Source: Climacteris rufus
Lineage: Eukaryota > Chordata > Aves > Passeriformes > Climacteridae
NCBI GenBank assembly: GCA_013398175.1
Contig: VZRZ01008256.1
Location: 62,001-126,000 of the forward strand
DNA: 64,000 nt
Direction: 5' to 3'
Position numbers and translations under genes: made by a program. The notes under the pieces were generated by a model. The model searched no databases. It had not been told where the DNA came from and saw only the letters and a list, made by a program, of their open reading frames with translations. Within the stretch, counting starts at the first letter, position 1. Every line of letters begins with the position of its first letter. This document shows positions 13,115 to 25,752 of the stretch, in pieces.

Positions 13115-13336
13115 CTCCCCCCAGGCAGCAGGTGGAGGCTCCACAGGAGGGTAATATTTGGGGACATCCCAGGCCACTGCAGCCATGAACCACTTGAAAT
13201 CTTTACACTTCAGGTGCTTGCGCAGCTCCTTCTGGGCAGAGATGTCACCAGTTGAGAGATGTCTGTACTCAGGACGTCGCTGGTAAATGTACTCTGCAAA
13301 CTCATCCATCCATGTCTCTGCCACACGCTTCAGGTT
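13115..13336 (-). CDS. GALNTL6: GALNTL6 internal exon, catalytic-to-lectin linker region
   Basis: This is the largest exon in the window: 74 codons in phase 0, with acceptor TTCTGCACAG and donor GAG/gtgagg on the minus strand. It begins NLKRVAETWMDEFAEYIYQR, the conserved segment that closes the GalNAc-transferase catalytic domain, where a helix carries W-M-D-E and Y-I-Y. It then runs through RRPEYRHLSTGDISAQKEL and CKDFKWFMAAVAWDVPKYY, and ends at PPVEPPPAAWGE, the proline-rich linker that leads into the lectin domain. AETWMDEF, STGDISAQKEL and FMAAVAWDVPKYY distinguish GALNTL6 from GALNT10. One His (RKHLKC) sits where I recall Gln in mammals, an ordinary difference. The open frame extends past the exon on both sides into intron, so its ATG has no meaning. 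Confidence 0.97.
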
Positions 13337-16300
13337 CTGTGCAGAACAAATACAGCAAACGTTAATTTCTTCATGCTTTGAGTGAATGATATTCATAACA
13401 GGGAAAATTAAACAAAACAAGAAATCAGCCTTCCACACAACTTTTAAACTTAGCTGGTCTCATTTCTCAGTCTTAAAACATGGAAAAGTACCAGTAACCA
13501 TATGCTATCTTCATTACAGTGTTGAGCAAACACTACAGAGTATTAAGTAGCCTGCTTTCCTGCTGTCTCTATAAGATACAGTCTTCTGTCTGTTGAACAT
13601 CTTATATTCCTTCATATCCTTTATGCATATTCTTCATATGGGTTTTTGGTTAATGATGGACATTGAACAGCAATTTTCCTTCAGCTGCTCATGTTGGTAC
13701 CTGGGTTTTTTCCCTGTTAGTTCAGGACCTATTAATGTGGAAGAATGGTTCAAAGTATTTCTTCTGATGTTTTTCACTTTGCATTTGAAAGGCATCTGAA
13801 TTTTAATCTGTCATGGTACTGCTTAGTCACCTAGAAATTTCTACCTAAATTTTAGGGTCAGGTCATACATATGCATATTTAGAGGCAAGCAGTCATGAGC
13901 TTGCTCTGCCATATCTCACAGCTGGTTTTGCACAAGCTGTGGGCTGAACGATTTGCTGTGTTGCTGTGCTGGTAAGTTCTGTGCAAAGGCATAGCACATA
14001 GCCCTGAACAGGAGTTGATGTGAAGCAAAACACCACCTGGGATAAACATGACAGCCTGTGGCTTTCTGCACTCATACTATGAGCGTATCTATTTAGGTTC
14101 CATGAAACCCAGTTCTGCCTTGTGTTCCACTAAGTTTATTTTTGTTGGCATTTTATAGGAAATAGAATTACCTATTTTGTTGCATAATAATTTATTCAAA
14201 TTATAATTAATTAAATTACCTGAGTCAAATTATGTAATAAAACAAATATCATTGTAAGGAAAGATTCTGGATAGACTAAAGAGATATATTTCATTGTTAT
14301 TTACCACCACGAAGGGGGCAATTTTTTCTGTATTTTTGTTTGTTTTTAAAATTTCTCCTGCAACTCAAACCACACAAATTTATATGCAGATATTGTAGTG
14401 GAGTATGGGCTTAGTCTATTCTGTATTGTCACAGCTGCCCAATAACCTTTTATCCCACCAACAAAGCAATATCTCACTGGATAACACTGAGACACTAGGG
14501 TGTTCTTACTGCTTTGTTTGTAAAAACAAGACAATCAAGTTTTATAATATTCTTTTTATAGAACACTAACTGCAAAATGCTGAGATTCACTCTGCAATAA
14601 GCTGGAGGACAACATACATCTGATTATCATCAACATAAGGTAATGTTTCTGTTCAGAACATTCTCTGCATCTAAGCCAGATTCATACTCTGACTTGCTTT
14701 CAGGATTCATTGGAAAATTCCTCTCCTGAATTTTATTAATCCACATAAACTAAATGTCTCTGAACTAATAAGGCTTATCTGAATACAAAGACAGCAAGAT
14801 ACAGAACAAAGGAAGTACTTTTAGCTGACACTGCAAGTTAAGTTTCTATGTGCTTTCTCTCTGTGAAGCAAATATGTTAAAACCTGCAGAGATAAAGCAA
14901 GTAACATTAAAGCAGTGTGAGAATTCATGACACTCACATCCCTACTCAAAAATGGCTTGAGCCCCATATATTGTTGTAATGTCATGAAAACCTAAACAGC
15001 TTTACAAGTAATTAGAATTCAAGAATATAGGAGCTGGGTAGGACAAAGAAAACCAGGAAAAAATTCAAGAACAACATCTAAACAACCATCTCACCCTTCT
15101 GGCAGAAAACCTGTAACACAGAAATCTTCTGACAAGTAAAAATACTATGTGATGAGACTTCGTACTTGAGGCAAAACTGTGACTAAGAACATTAAACAAA
15201 AAGCAAAATAATGAAAATATGTGTGAGTTCTTGCATATCTTTCACTGTAATGCTGTACACCTCATTTGCTACAATGCAAATGCAGTTTAGGACTGTTCTA
15301 GAAAACACTTTTTACAATCACTTTATATGATAGGCTATTTTCATATTTAAAAAACATACTGTAAAATGAGCCATATAGTAAAAGTACAGTAAAAAAAAAT
15401 CTTTTAGGAAAGAAAAATTCAAGTTAACTCTTGAAGCATCTCACCCCACCAATATTCAAAGTAGTCTCTGATGGAGTTTTTTCTGCTTTAGATGATTGTA
15501 ACTGATAAAACATGAGTCCAACAAAAGTCCTGATACTATATCTGTTCACTAGCTCAAAATTCTAATTCACCAGTCAAAACCTTTTTATCTTTACCACTGT
15601 TTGAACTTTTATTTTATCCTTACTATGTTTATACATTGATGTCATAAGCCAAACCCTTATGAGGCAGCCCTTTGAATTTCAATAGGTCCATTTTTAAAAA
15701 ATACAAACCCTTGATTTGCTACCTCTAAATCTCCAGACTGCTTATGAACATGACTGAAAGGAACACTCTGTTCTGGAGTGGTGGGAAGCTCTTTCTGAAG
15801 CTGCCAGTTACTAGGAAGCAAGCACTCAGCATCCAAACAATTTAGTTTTAAAGAGGTTTGTTGACATCAGTTAGCCTGGGTTAGCATTTCTTATCCTTAT
15901 TACCACTATACAAGCTCAGTAATCACCACATGTCCTTTCAACATAAACATGTCCAGACTAGTAGTAAAACTTCAAATTGCAGTTACTCCCCATACTTGAA
16001 TTGAATGCAATGGAAGAGCTTCTGTACTGAAACTGGTCTGGTGCAACCTTGCACAAAAGAGGCAAATGTCATTTACATTCCTGTTTAGAATGCATTAACC
16101 CAGCATGTTCCTGAGCAAAAATACAGGCTGTCCAAGATGAGATGAGTGCGCTTATAAGGTGAAAATACCCATTCAGTGGCTGTCTAGCATCTTGGTAAGT
16201 TGTAAAGAACCTCTTAGGATCATAAGACTTCTCTGCAAATTATGGCAGTGGGCTGTTGGGCTTTTACTCATCTTATCTGAGGAGCACAACCAAAATGAGA

Positions 16301-17000
16301 GCCCTTGCCTCTGAACAATTTCAGTCCTACCAATCAAATGACTTACTGTAAGGTAAGGATATGATTTCAAGTCCTTTAGAAGTCTTCCAGAGTTGCCATT
16401 CCCATAGTCTGGGTGAATGTCTGACACAGTGGATGGAGGAAAGATGGTGGTCACTTCCTCCTTGCCTGCCCCTTAGGCAAGGCTAGACACAGTCTGATCA
16501 TGTCAACATATTAAGCACCACAAGTGGGAATGGTTTTGAACAGCTACCCAATCTTGACAGAGTCTAGCTGTAAACCAGGCTCTACGCAGTTTGACTTTGA
16601 TAGGATTTTACTCTATGTGCCACCGAACTTACATGTCAAAGGAGATTAAGAGCCTACCAGATTAGGTAACATTTTGTGAACGTCTTATAGCATCATTTTA
16701 GCCCTCATTGCCTTTTCATCATCATGAGACAGTTAAGACTCACAGTGAAACTAATCTACAAAGAATATAGGACAAACAAGAGTTGGATGTGAATCTTCTT
16801 GATTTCTGTCTCCTGTTACTACTTATGTAATCTTCCACAGAAAACTCCTTTGAATGTCAGTTTCTCAAATGGCATCAGATACCTTTATCACAATAGGAAG
16901 AATCAGTTTTGGCATATCTTTGTGGTAGGTCAGTCTTGTTTGGATTCAATCTGAACATGTCATGTAAATGGATGCAGAAAGGAAAAATGGAAAATAGACG

Positions 17001-17188
17001 CCTAGAATCATTTAGATAGGAAGTGACCTCAAAGATCATTGAGTCCAACTGTGAACCCAGCACTGCCAGGTCCACCACTAAGCCATGTCCCTAAATGTCA
17101 CATCTACATGTCTTTTAAATACCTCCAGGGACGGTGACTCAACCCCTTCCCCAGGCAGCCTGTTCCAATGCTTGACAACAAGTTTCTA
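17001..17188 (-). mobile_element. CR1 LINE 3'-end fragment
   Basis: Read on the plus strand, this is the reverse complement of the avian CR1 3' region. It starts near CCTAGAATCATTTAGATAGG, passes AAAGATCATTGAGTCCAACT and TTTTAAATACCTCCAGGGAC, and ends at CAGGCAGCCTGTTCCAATGC. The order matches the CR1 3' UTR (tail motif, then the 'GTCCAAC' block, then 'CCTCCAGGGA'). CR1 copies are usually cut short at the 5' end, as this one is. It is divergent and therefore old, and it has no coding capacity. Confidence 0.9.
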
Positions 17189-17802
17189 CAGCTGAAAATG
17201 GCGTGGCTTAGCTGTTGACAAATTCATTGCAAGGCTACAGATGTCCAGATTGGTTACTCTTAATAGGAAAAAAAAGGGAAAAAAATTAAATAAAAACAAT
17301 TGAATTACGATCAATTAAATATTAATTAGTTCCATTAATTGACACACAAAATAAGGAAGTCATAGGGACTCTAGATGGACATCTGAGGAGTTTCTCAGGA
17401 CCTATCCAAGAAGACCAATGACATTTTGTCCGCTCTTTTGTAATTTTCAGTGAAAAAATTCTATATGAGAATAAGTAAGGCCCAATGATATTTCAGTAGA
17501 TTGCATATTTCTATATGTAAGGTTGTGACAGCTGTCACCAAGAAACTGTGAGATGAATATAACAGTGACAGCAACCACACTAAGACTGAGTCATCAGCTG
17601 TCATCAGTTGCTCATTTATGCATTCTTCATATTCTTTTAATCACTATTACAATTTTATTCTCTGATAAATTCTTTACCACTGGGCTTACATTTAGACAAG
17701 CTTTATTTATTTAAATTTATATGAACTCACACATTTAAGACTGTGATTTTGTTTTGTATTTTCACCCAACAACAGTTAGTTTCAATATCACTGATACATG
17801 GA

Positions 17803-17890
17803 TGTTGCCTTGCTTTTTGCTTTTTGCAGCTGAATATTATTGTTCCCGGCCAGGGAACAATAATATTCAGCTGCAAAAAGCAAGGCAACA
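17803..17890. repeat. Near-perfect inverted repeat (38-bp arms, 5-base loop)
   Basis: The right arm 17853-17890 is the exact reverse complement of the left arm 17803-17847, apart from a 7-base tandem duplication (CTTTTTG-type) in the left arm. The spacer is GGCCA (17848-17852). The hairpin is bracketed by direct copies of ACATGGATG at 17796-17804 and 17890-17898. It ends a few bases before an LTR. It could be a fold-back insertion, a template-switch product or an assembly artefact. Confidence 0.95.
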
Positions 17891-17896
17891 CATGGA

Positions 17897-18487
17897 TGAT
17901 ATGGTTTAACCTCAGCTGACAAGTAATCACCACACAGCCACTCCCTCAGTCTCCTTTAAAGGGGTGGGAGAGAGAATTAGAAGACTGAAAGTGAGAAAAC
18001 TCATGAGTTGAGATAAAGACAGTTTAATGGGGAAATGGAAAGCTGTGCACACAAGCAAAGCAAAACAAGGAATACATCTGCCACTTCCCATGGGCAGGCA
18101 GGTGTTCAGCCCTCCCCAGTAAAGCCAAGCTCCATCACAGGTAACAGTGACTTGGGAGGACAAATGCCATCACTCCAAATGTCCCCTCTTCCTACTTTTT
18201 CTTCAGCTTTACATACTTAGTCAGATGTCATATGATATGGATTATCCTTTTCGTCAGTGGGGATCATCTGTCCCGGCTGTGTCCTTTTCCAACTCCTTAT
18301 CCACCCCCAGCCTGCTTGCTGGTGGGGTGGGGTGAAGAGCAGAAAAGGCCTTCACCCTGTACAAGCCCTGCTCAGCAATAAGGAAAGCATCTCTACATTG
18401 ATAGCAATTTCCAGGGCTAATCCAAAACACAGCCCCATAGTAGCTACTCTCAAGAAAATTAACTCTATCCCAGCCAAAGCTGGCACA
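17897..18487 (-). mobile_element. Solo LTR of an avian endogenous retrovirus (TGTAGTGGTTTA-type family)
   Basis: It begins TGATATGGTTTAACCTCAGC and ends GCCAAAGCTGGCACA, which gives the TG…CA termini of an LTR. The body matches, from memory, a very common neoavian ERV LTR: blocks such as GTTGAGATAAAGACAGTTTA, CACTTCCCATGGGCAGGCAG and TCCCGGCTGTGTCC. On the minus strand ATTAAA (from TTTAAT) is a candidate polyadenylation signal, giving the orientation. The flanks are ATGGA (left) and CTGGA (right), a possible 5-bp target duplication with one change. No internal gag/pol/env sequence adjoins it, so it is a solo LTR. The exact family name was not checked. Confidence 0.85.
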
Positions 18488-20529
18488 CTGGATTTCAATA
18501 GCAGAGTTTAAATCAACTTGACTGGAGAGAGATAAATGAGGACTTTTGCACTTGAAAAAATAGAAAATTTTTCATGGGCCATTTTGTCCAGTGAGTAGGG
18601 AAGATACATCTCTATGATCAAATGACTGTCCCTTCTTTTTAAGTGTTCAAGATCACCTGTCATTTTCAAGAGACGTGATATTACTCAAATAAACACAGGG
18701 AGAAGAAAGCAGACACTGTCCATGAGAATGGAAAAGCAGGGTGAGGCAGGACATGCCAAAGGACAGGTCCATAAATATTAGCGCTAAGCAAGGTTCAACC
18801 AGATTAGTCCCTAATATGAAAGGGGTAGTTCCTCAGTTCATAACTGTGGCTGGTGTGCTGGCTTGGGATGACAGCACTTACAAGAGAGCTCCCTGCTGTG
18901 CTATGAGCCAGCACACGTCCATCCTCTAGGTGCATCTTTTCCAACTAACATTTTAGATGCAGCAGTTAAACTAATATAACAATGCAATTCCTGTTCTTAG
19001 TTTCTCCAGATGTTCTGAAGATTTTTATCAGGTGTTGCTAGAGGAGCACTGTGGTTCTATTGTTTGTTTCACTTCACCTGCATAACTTGTTTTTTCTGCT
19101 TTTGTGTCTATCTCACTGCATGAAGCTGACCCTGACCTCAATCAACAGACTTTACTTTTGTCAATATTAAACTACTACTGGAACATTTGAATCCTGTATT
19201 GAGTTCCTGTTCTGCTTTTAATCTGAACATTTTCCAGGAAGCTGGATGTCACCAGCTTTGTCATATTAATCACTTCTCTCATCAGCCAGGACATCAAAAA
19301 TCACTTTCAATTACTCCAATCAAATATGGATCACCACAGCATGTCTGAGACCTGGCTGTATTTCAGTTGTGAAATGTAAGAAGGGATATCACTGTTCACT
19401 TGCTAAGAATAACACAACAATCTCAGCAACAACTGACACATTAATCTTTTTTTTTTTCCTAGTAAGATCCCACTGGGATTATTTTTCACTTCACCTACAT
19501 CATCTTCCTCATTTAAATTTTTCTATTTTTGGTTTGTGAAGCACAGTGTTGTTGCTGCTTCAAAATGGGTGCCCTGTTTACCTCTGGAAGTAGCCATATT
19601 TAATTTGGCTGGAAATAATATAATATACAGTTTGTTTTACACAAAATGTATTTCAAAAGTGCACTGGGATCCATCCAGCCAAGACAACTATACTTTATGG
19701 GGAATATGGGTGGCATAATGTTAAAATGAATCTTCACAGTGAAGAGAACAAAGTATAACTGGAGGAGCTCATCCAATAAGTATGGATTAATATGCCAGAA
19801 GCAGCAGGGTACAAAACTCCAGAGAATTCACAAGGAGAAAAACAGTACCTCCAGTTTTGTGCAAAGGTCCTTCCATCAGTGTCACAACAAAACCGTTTAT
19901 AATTTCTTGGATTTCTACAGTGGAAAAACAATAAAACATTTTCTGGACACTAATCACAGTCTTGTGATGTTTAGGTCTCAATAGCTAACCTGCCCACTTC
20001 AGTTAAGTCTCACTGGGGGGTTTCATAGCTTTCCCCTCTCCTCTAACTCTCTTTTAACTTACACAGTGCTACTGTTTGTCAATATTTCCCCATCTTGGCT
20101 ATCTTATTTTGGTCCTTTACACCTAACTTTGTTTAAAACTTAACTGAGTTTCATTTCAGCAATGTTTCTGTAAAAAAAACCAAAAAATCAACAAAAACCA
20201 AGAGATGTCTGCAGGCATAAAAGAAATGCATCTGCACAGATGACAGTATTCTAACTAGGTGACAAAGCTGGGGTTGTATATAAATAAACATCCTAAGAGT
20301 TAGCACAGCTGGCAGAGAAGCAAGAGACTATTTATTCTCAGCCAGTAGTCTGCAAATACCTAGAAATGAAATTCCACAGATGTCATCTGAAAACAGACAG
20401 GATTTCATTCTCTCTGTAAAAGTTTCCATCTCCACCAGACACACAAAAATAATAATTTAAGATCTATGCATTGGAAAATCTACACCTTTGGCTCATATGA
20501 GGCCAACCTGCAGGGTCTGGGGGCAGATG

Positions 20530-20960
20530 GTTCTGTTTCCGGTGAGGATGCTGCCTGCCCCCAACATTTGCCTTTGTTGAATTTCAGTGGTTCCTCACTG
20601 CCCATCTCTCCAGCGTATCAAGGTCCCTCTGAAGGGCTGCTCAGCACTCTGGGGCATTGGCCACTCCTCCCAGCTTTGTGTCACCAGTGAACTTGCTGAG
20701 GAGGCATCTGCCCATTCATTCAAGTAATTTTGAATGAATCAATAAGTAAACAATACTGGGCCCACTGTTGAACCTTGGGGGACATCACTAGTGACAGGCC
20801 TCCAACTAGATTCTGTGCCACTGATTACAACCCTATGGGACCTGCCATTCACCAGCCCTCCATTCACCTCACTGTCCACTCATCTAACCCACACTTCTTG
20901 AGTTTGCCTATGAGGATGCTGTTAGAGAGTGTCAAAAGCCTTGTTGAAGTCAAGGATAAT
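20530..20960 (-). mobile_element. CR1 LINE ORF2 reverse-transcriptase fragment, dead
   Basis: The minus strand encodes pieces of the CR1 reverse transcriptase. SNSILIGKLKKCGLDEWTVR is readable at about 20864-20930, and further along are traces of the 'GVPQGS', 'FADDTKLGG' and 'DLDRLE' blocks. The catalytic FADD box reads FTGD (20680-20691), so the first catalytic Asp is lost, and frameshifts separate the blocks. The element is cut at both ends. The short open frame at 20864-21100 only partly overlaps it and is not a gene. Confidence 0.88.
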
Positions 20961-23900
20961 AATTTAAATATTTTCTTTGGTAAGTGCTCTGTTTGAGATC
21001 TTGGTTTGATTAATTTTAAGGATGAATTTATAAATGTCTTAATGAAAAAAGTTACAATGGAAACATAAAAGTTATATTGTGTAATAATCATAGCTACCAT
21101 ATATTATAGCTGTGTTGTTCCAAGAAGATGATTCTTGCTTGATTCCTAAATAATTTGACTGTCCTAAGCTGATGTTGCAGCAGCTTACTGTGACTGCTGA
21201 ATCATAACTGACTTTTTGCTACAGTCTTTTGTGCTACAGCAAAAGTGCCAGCAGTTTTCCCTGAACAGCATGCCTGATCTATCCATTTGCACTCCAGTCA
21301 CGAGAAAACATAGTCATTACCTAAATGATTCTCCTGGTTCTTTAATCTGCCTGGAAACCGTATATAAAACGTTCATGAACCACTTTAAGAAACTCCCAAA
21401 TACTGTTTCTAGCTGGAAAAAAACTACAAAGCACTCATAATATTAAAGGAAGCTCAGATAAAAACGCAAACGTGGTCAGAGCAGCAGACGGTAAAGTTAC
21501 AAAAATTTTCTTTGAAGATCCCTTTTGAAGCCACACAAAAAGGCTGAGCCAATGGTTCAGGTGGGAATCTGAACTTTCTCAGTTGAATGCCTGAATCCAA
21601 ATTCATGCAAGTTCCAATTCAGTGACACTGTGTAATGAGAGAAATGTCATTGTGCTTGTGCTTGATGGAACAGAGGATCACCCGTTCACAGGTGATCAGC
21701 CTGGCAGCAGGGAAGAATTCAACTTAAGGTAAGGATTCACCATGCTGCTGGGTTTGCATCCAGTTTGAACTTCAGTGGGATTGCCCCTCCCTTCAGAAAG
21801 GCCTAATGAGCTAATGTTCTGTAGATAATACTAAAGTTCTTTGTAAAACAACTGCAAGAAAAAGAAATTCGGTAGATATATTTTGAAACTGAGTTCATAT
21901 CTGCATCTCCTGTGGAACAGTGAGATTTTATCGATATGTTTCTTATGACTTTTATAGAATCAGAAATAGAAAAAAAACACCAAAAAGCAAATAGGAAACT
22001 AGAGTAAATAAATAATAAATTGAGATACACCTAGAAGAAAATGCTAAGAATATTTTGAAGTCTAATTTCATAGATAACTGGCTAAAAGTAAATGTCTTAG
22101 CTAGAATTGTTAAAAAGGAAGCAACAGTCAGAAATACAAAAGGCTACTAAAATAATCCAGTAAAACAATTCCAAGGTTTTTAGGACCTGGGGGTTTGCTT
22201 TCTAAACATGCTTTACCAAAACAAACAGGCAAAAGTAGTTATTAGTCACTACAGTTTCAAGCAGAGATTGACAGGTTTGGAATGAATGAATAATTATGTG
22301 GTGCTTCCAGGTTATAAAGTGGAATTGGTGTTGACATCTGCATGCCTGTTAATATTTCTTTATGTGCAATTGACTGTAAATTGAATGCTCACTACTTTGG
22401 GCAAGCAGCAACATCTTAAGACATCTTCAGACAAAAATATTCAGCTTTTTATCTGCATTCGATTGTGAGAGTCTGTTTGTAAATCTACTCTGCATGTTTA
22501 CAGCTTGCTTTAATTTTGCTCTGCACCACAAATTTAAATAAAATTTTAAACAATTTTACTAACAGTGTTTCATATATGTATGCTTTTCAATTTATGGAGG
22601 ATGTGGCAGCAACAAATATGCATAAGCTTTTCAGCTCTTGAGTGACAGATAAGAAGAACATAGAAAATTGATGTCACAATCCATATATTGTGTGTGGTGC
22701 ACTAATGATTATTTAGCGATAGGGAGGTGGAACCAAGTTTTTGACAGCTCTCTCATTTCAGAAAGCATATGTGATCATCACGCTGGGTCACAGCTCTCTA
22801 AAAAGATACCTAGATTGGTCAAGTGTTACATGGTTGGCTGAAACTACATGTTGAAACTTGCTGCTAAAAGATAAAGAGAGGTGAAATCCTGAGGGAAAGT
22901 AAAATGCTCACTTAAAGGCAAAACATAAGCTGAAACAGCTTGAAAGGAAACCCGTGGCATGCTTTGGACTATGCCTGAATTTGTCTAGAAGCTCTGCTCT
23001 CTTCCTAATTCCAATCTCCATATCCCTTGCGCTGGTACTGTGGCATAGGATGGGAAAAACTGTCAATATTTTACGCAGTATCTGCACAAAGGGAAATTCC
23101 CCCTTGAGTAACAAAGAGCCCTTGCAATCACTTATACAAGCACAGTGGGGCTTTCTAGGGCTCATTTCTTAGTGAACTTTTTCTCCATCATGTTCCTTTC
23201 AAAAGCAGAAGGTTGAAGAGAATTTAGTAAAAACCTTTGTGGAAACTACTTAGTAGTGGAAAGTACTGCTTTTGGCAATGGGGATAATACTTCCAGATAT
23301 TCTTGAGTGTATTATTCATTATATATTTGAACTAGAAGGAAGTTTTAAATAAAAATCTCATAAGGCATAGACTATGGTCTTTGGATGATATAACACTTGG
23401 AGGATAATGTAAAGACAGCTGAAAGATCTGGGCCACTCCTGTGTATACCTCCTTAGTATTATTTTGGCTAACAGCTCAATTAGGGGCATTTTATTTGGAA
23501 CACAAGAGGTCTTTATCAAAGGGATTGACATACTGAAGATTAACGTGTCCTTGATTTATTTTTTCTGGCTAGGATGAGAGAAAAATAATATTTTTAGGCT
23601 TAAAATTACAGACAATATGATGGGTCAAGCACAAAACTCTCTTCTCTACTTATTGAGATAGGCCCAAACACCAAAATATACAGATGCTCTTGTGCTCTTA
23701 GTAGCCTTGATGCAATATAAAGAAGCTGGAAAGAAACTGTGGATCTGAGAATTCAGTTTGTTTTAGTGATAAGTAAGTACTACAAATTTACCTAAGCATC
23801 GTGTTTTGGACTGTCACAACACAAAAAACCCTCCATTATTTGAATGGAAGGATAAGACCCACCACTAGATCTTTTCCCACAAGATACAGGGTGATCAGTT

Positions 23901-25361
23901 TGTGCATGGGCAGAGATATAATTTTTATAACTGGAAATGTTTTTCAATAATATTTAATGAGTGATTTATTGAAATCAGGCTAAAATAAATAGTACAAGGA
24001 GGCTGCAGACCATGGTTACCTGATGGTTTTAAGCACTCACAGTGCCACCATGAAAGCCAGTTAAGTGTTGAACTGTGCGAGGTGGCAGTAGTCCAGATAG
24101 AAATTACTGCATTTTGCTCCCACAAGTGGTGCACCAGACAGCATTTTCCCTAATGAGATACTATGTTCTGTAACAGAAAAAAACAGACTGAGGTTTGAAT
24201 TTCTTGTTTTGAGTTGTGTGTGATTTTTGCAGGAGATATAATAAATGAAGAAGTTTAATTCAGGCAGTCCAAGAATCTGGATGGGGCAACTCTGACAGAA
24301 AACAAAACTATACTGGGGGAAGATATTAATCTCACAATTCAGTCAATATAGTTTTTGTCCCCACCACTAATCCCATTACTGAATCGTGTGTCACAGTGTC
24401 TGCACTGATGCTCTTTTAAGGCAAATCCTTCTTTCTGTCTAGTCAGCTGTCAGGCAGGCAGCACAGGTGACCTCTTTTTCCTGCTGCAGTTAGTACAGCA
24501 AAGCTTGTCCCATGGTGCTGAAATCAAGGATATCTCCCCCTTAAAGCAAGAAATTCATTCTTTTATTCATACCACACTTCCAATATTAAGAAAAAACTAT
24601 GATTCATAAAATATTACCCTATGGCAATATGCAGACTTTAATATTAATGCCATTTTATTAAAAAAAAAAATCCTCTAAACCAGAAAAGATTAAACTAAAG
24701 CATGAATGAATACTAGTATCTTCCTGGAAGCTACATCTCTGCTCTTCATCTCCCATCTTTTGACATCCTGTGAACATCTCCAGAAAGTTACAGAACATTT
24801 TCTCTTGAGCAAAAAGCCCCTCATAGATATGGATGCGTTCTGTAGTCTTTGAGAAATGTCTAGAGGTCTTGAAATTTCTCACTCTCACAGTTCCAAGCTG
24901 GCTGTGTTCCACAATCAGGTTTTACACAACAATCAGACAGTCTCCCAAATCATTGTTACTCAGTCCTTTTCCTTCAGAAAACATCCCTTCCATGAGATTC
25001 TGCCTGTTCTGCTGACTGATAAGAAAATGTGCATTCAATTTGGTCCTGCTTATAAAAACTATGACTAACAACACTGTGCAATTTGAGAACCGCAAGCCTT
25101 AGGTTATTCCTAGGTTCTTTTGAATCAGCATGAAATGTGCTTCTGTGCTGAGATGTCCAACCCTGTAATTTTAAGCTTCCACTTTATTCTTGGCAATCTT
25201 ATCTCTGAAAGGCAGAATAACTGCAGTAATTGCACATCTCATTTCAAAAAAATAAAGAAACATTCATTTTCCATTTTAATGGTTTACTGGAAACTGGTTC
25301 ACAAGGAATGAAGAGACTGATAACGAATGAAAATTAAAACCAGCAAGACTCAATTACTCAC

Positions 25362-25469
25362 CCGTGCTAGGCTAGTTCCAGAAGGGACTTTATATGGGAC
25401 ATACTTCCTGTAGATATGTCCAACTCGAGAGCATGGAACATCATACATGCCACCTCCACACATCCACAC
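25362..25469 (-). CDS. GALNTL6: GALNTL6 internal exon, catalytic domain C-terminal part with metal-binding His
   Basis: This exon has 36 codons in phase 0 at both ends. It has a strong pyrimidine tract and CAG acceptor on the minus strand and a CGG/gtgagt donor. The peptide starts VWMCGGGMYDVPCSRVGH and ends KVPSGTSLAR. By family knowledge, the His of PCSRVGH aligns with the third Mn2+ ligand of GalNAc-transferases (the first two are in the upstream DxH motif, outside this window), and the following IYRKYVPY is part of the flexible loop over the active site. MYDV and SGTSLAR favour GALNTL6 over GALNT10. The third Gly of CGGGM lies at a position that varies between paralogues. It joins directly to the exon at 13336 (…LAR then NLKRV…). 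The exon is intact, without a frameshift or stop. Confidence 0.96.
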
Positions 25470-25706
25470 CTGGAAAGGAAACAGAAAGCAAGTGAAAGCA
25501 TGATCCCTGGAAACAAATGAGACCAAAAAAGCATTTTAATTAATGTGTATGTGAAAATGGCACATCATTCTGTACTGACCCTCCCACAGTCATGGTGCCC
25601 TTCCTGGCATGCTGGTAGCTGGGATGTGGTAACATGGTAGACTTTCCCACCCAGAATCTCACTGTGCAAAAGCAGAGTATGTTCAAAATGAAATTATAAA
25701 ATATAT

Positions 25707-25752
25707 TGAATAGAATAGAATGATTTGAGTTGGAAGGTACTTTAAGTCTGGC
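25707..25752 (-). mobile_element. Short CR1 tail remnant
   Basis: GAATAGAATAGAATGATTTG followed by AGTTGGAAGGTACTTTAAG resembles the reverse complement of the CR1 3' terminus, with the tail repeat and then the 'TTGGAAGG-ACCTTTAA' block. Only about 45 bases are recognisable, so the call is tentative. Confidence 0.6.

Larger units (their letters stand above)
13337..25361 (-). other. GALNTL6: GALNTL6 intron between PCSRVGH exon and linker exon
   Basis: This is a 12.0-kb intron with donor CGG/gtgagt at 25361 and acceptor TGCACAG at 13337. It carries a CR1 3' end (about 17001-17188), a hairpin (17803-17890), an LTR (17897-18487) and a CR1 RT fragment (about 20530-20960). The remaining sequence is AT-rich, and its short open frames have no recognisable domains. 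Confidence 0.8.

Noticed and set aside
17803..17890. microRNA precursor
   Set aside because: The stem is almost perfectly complementary with only a 5-base loop; microRNA hairpins have bulges and larger loops. A duplication or insertion origin fits better.
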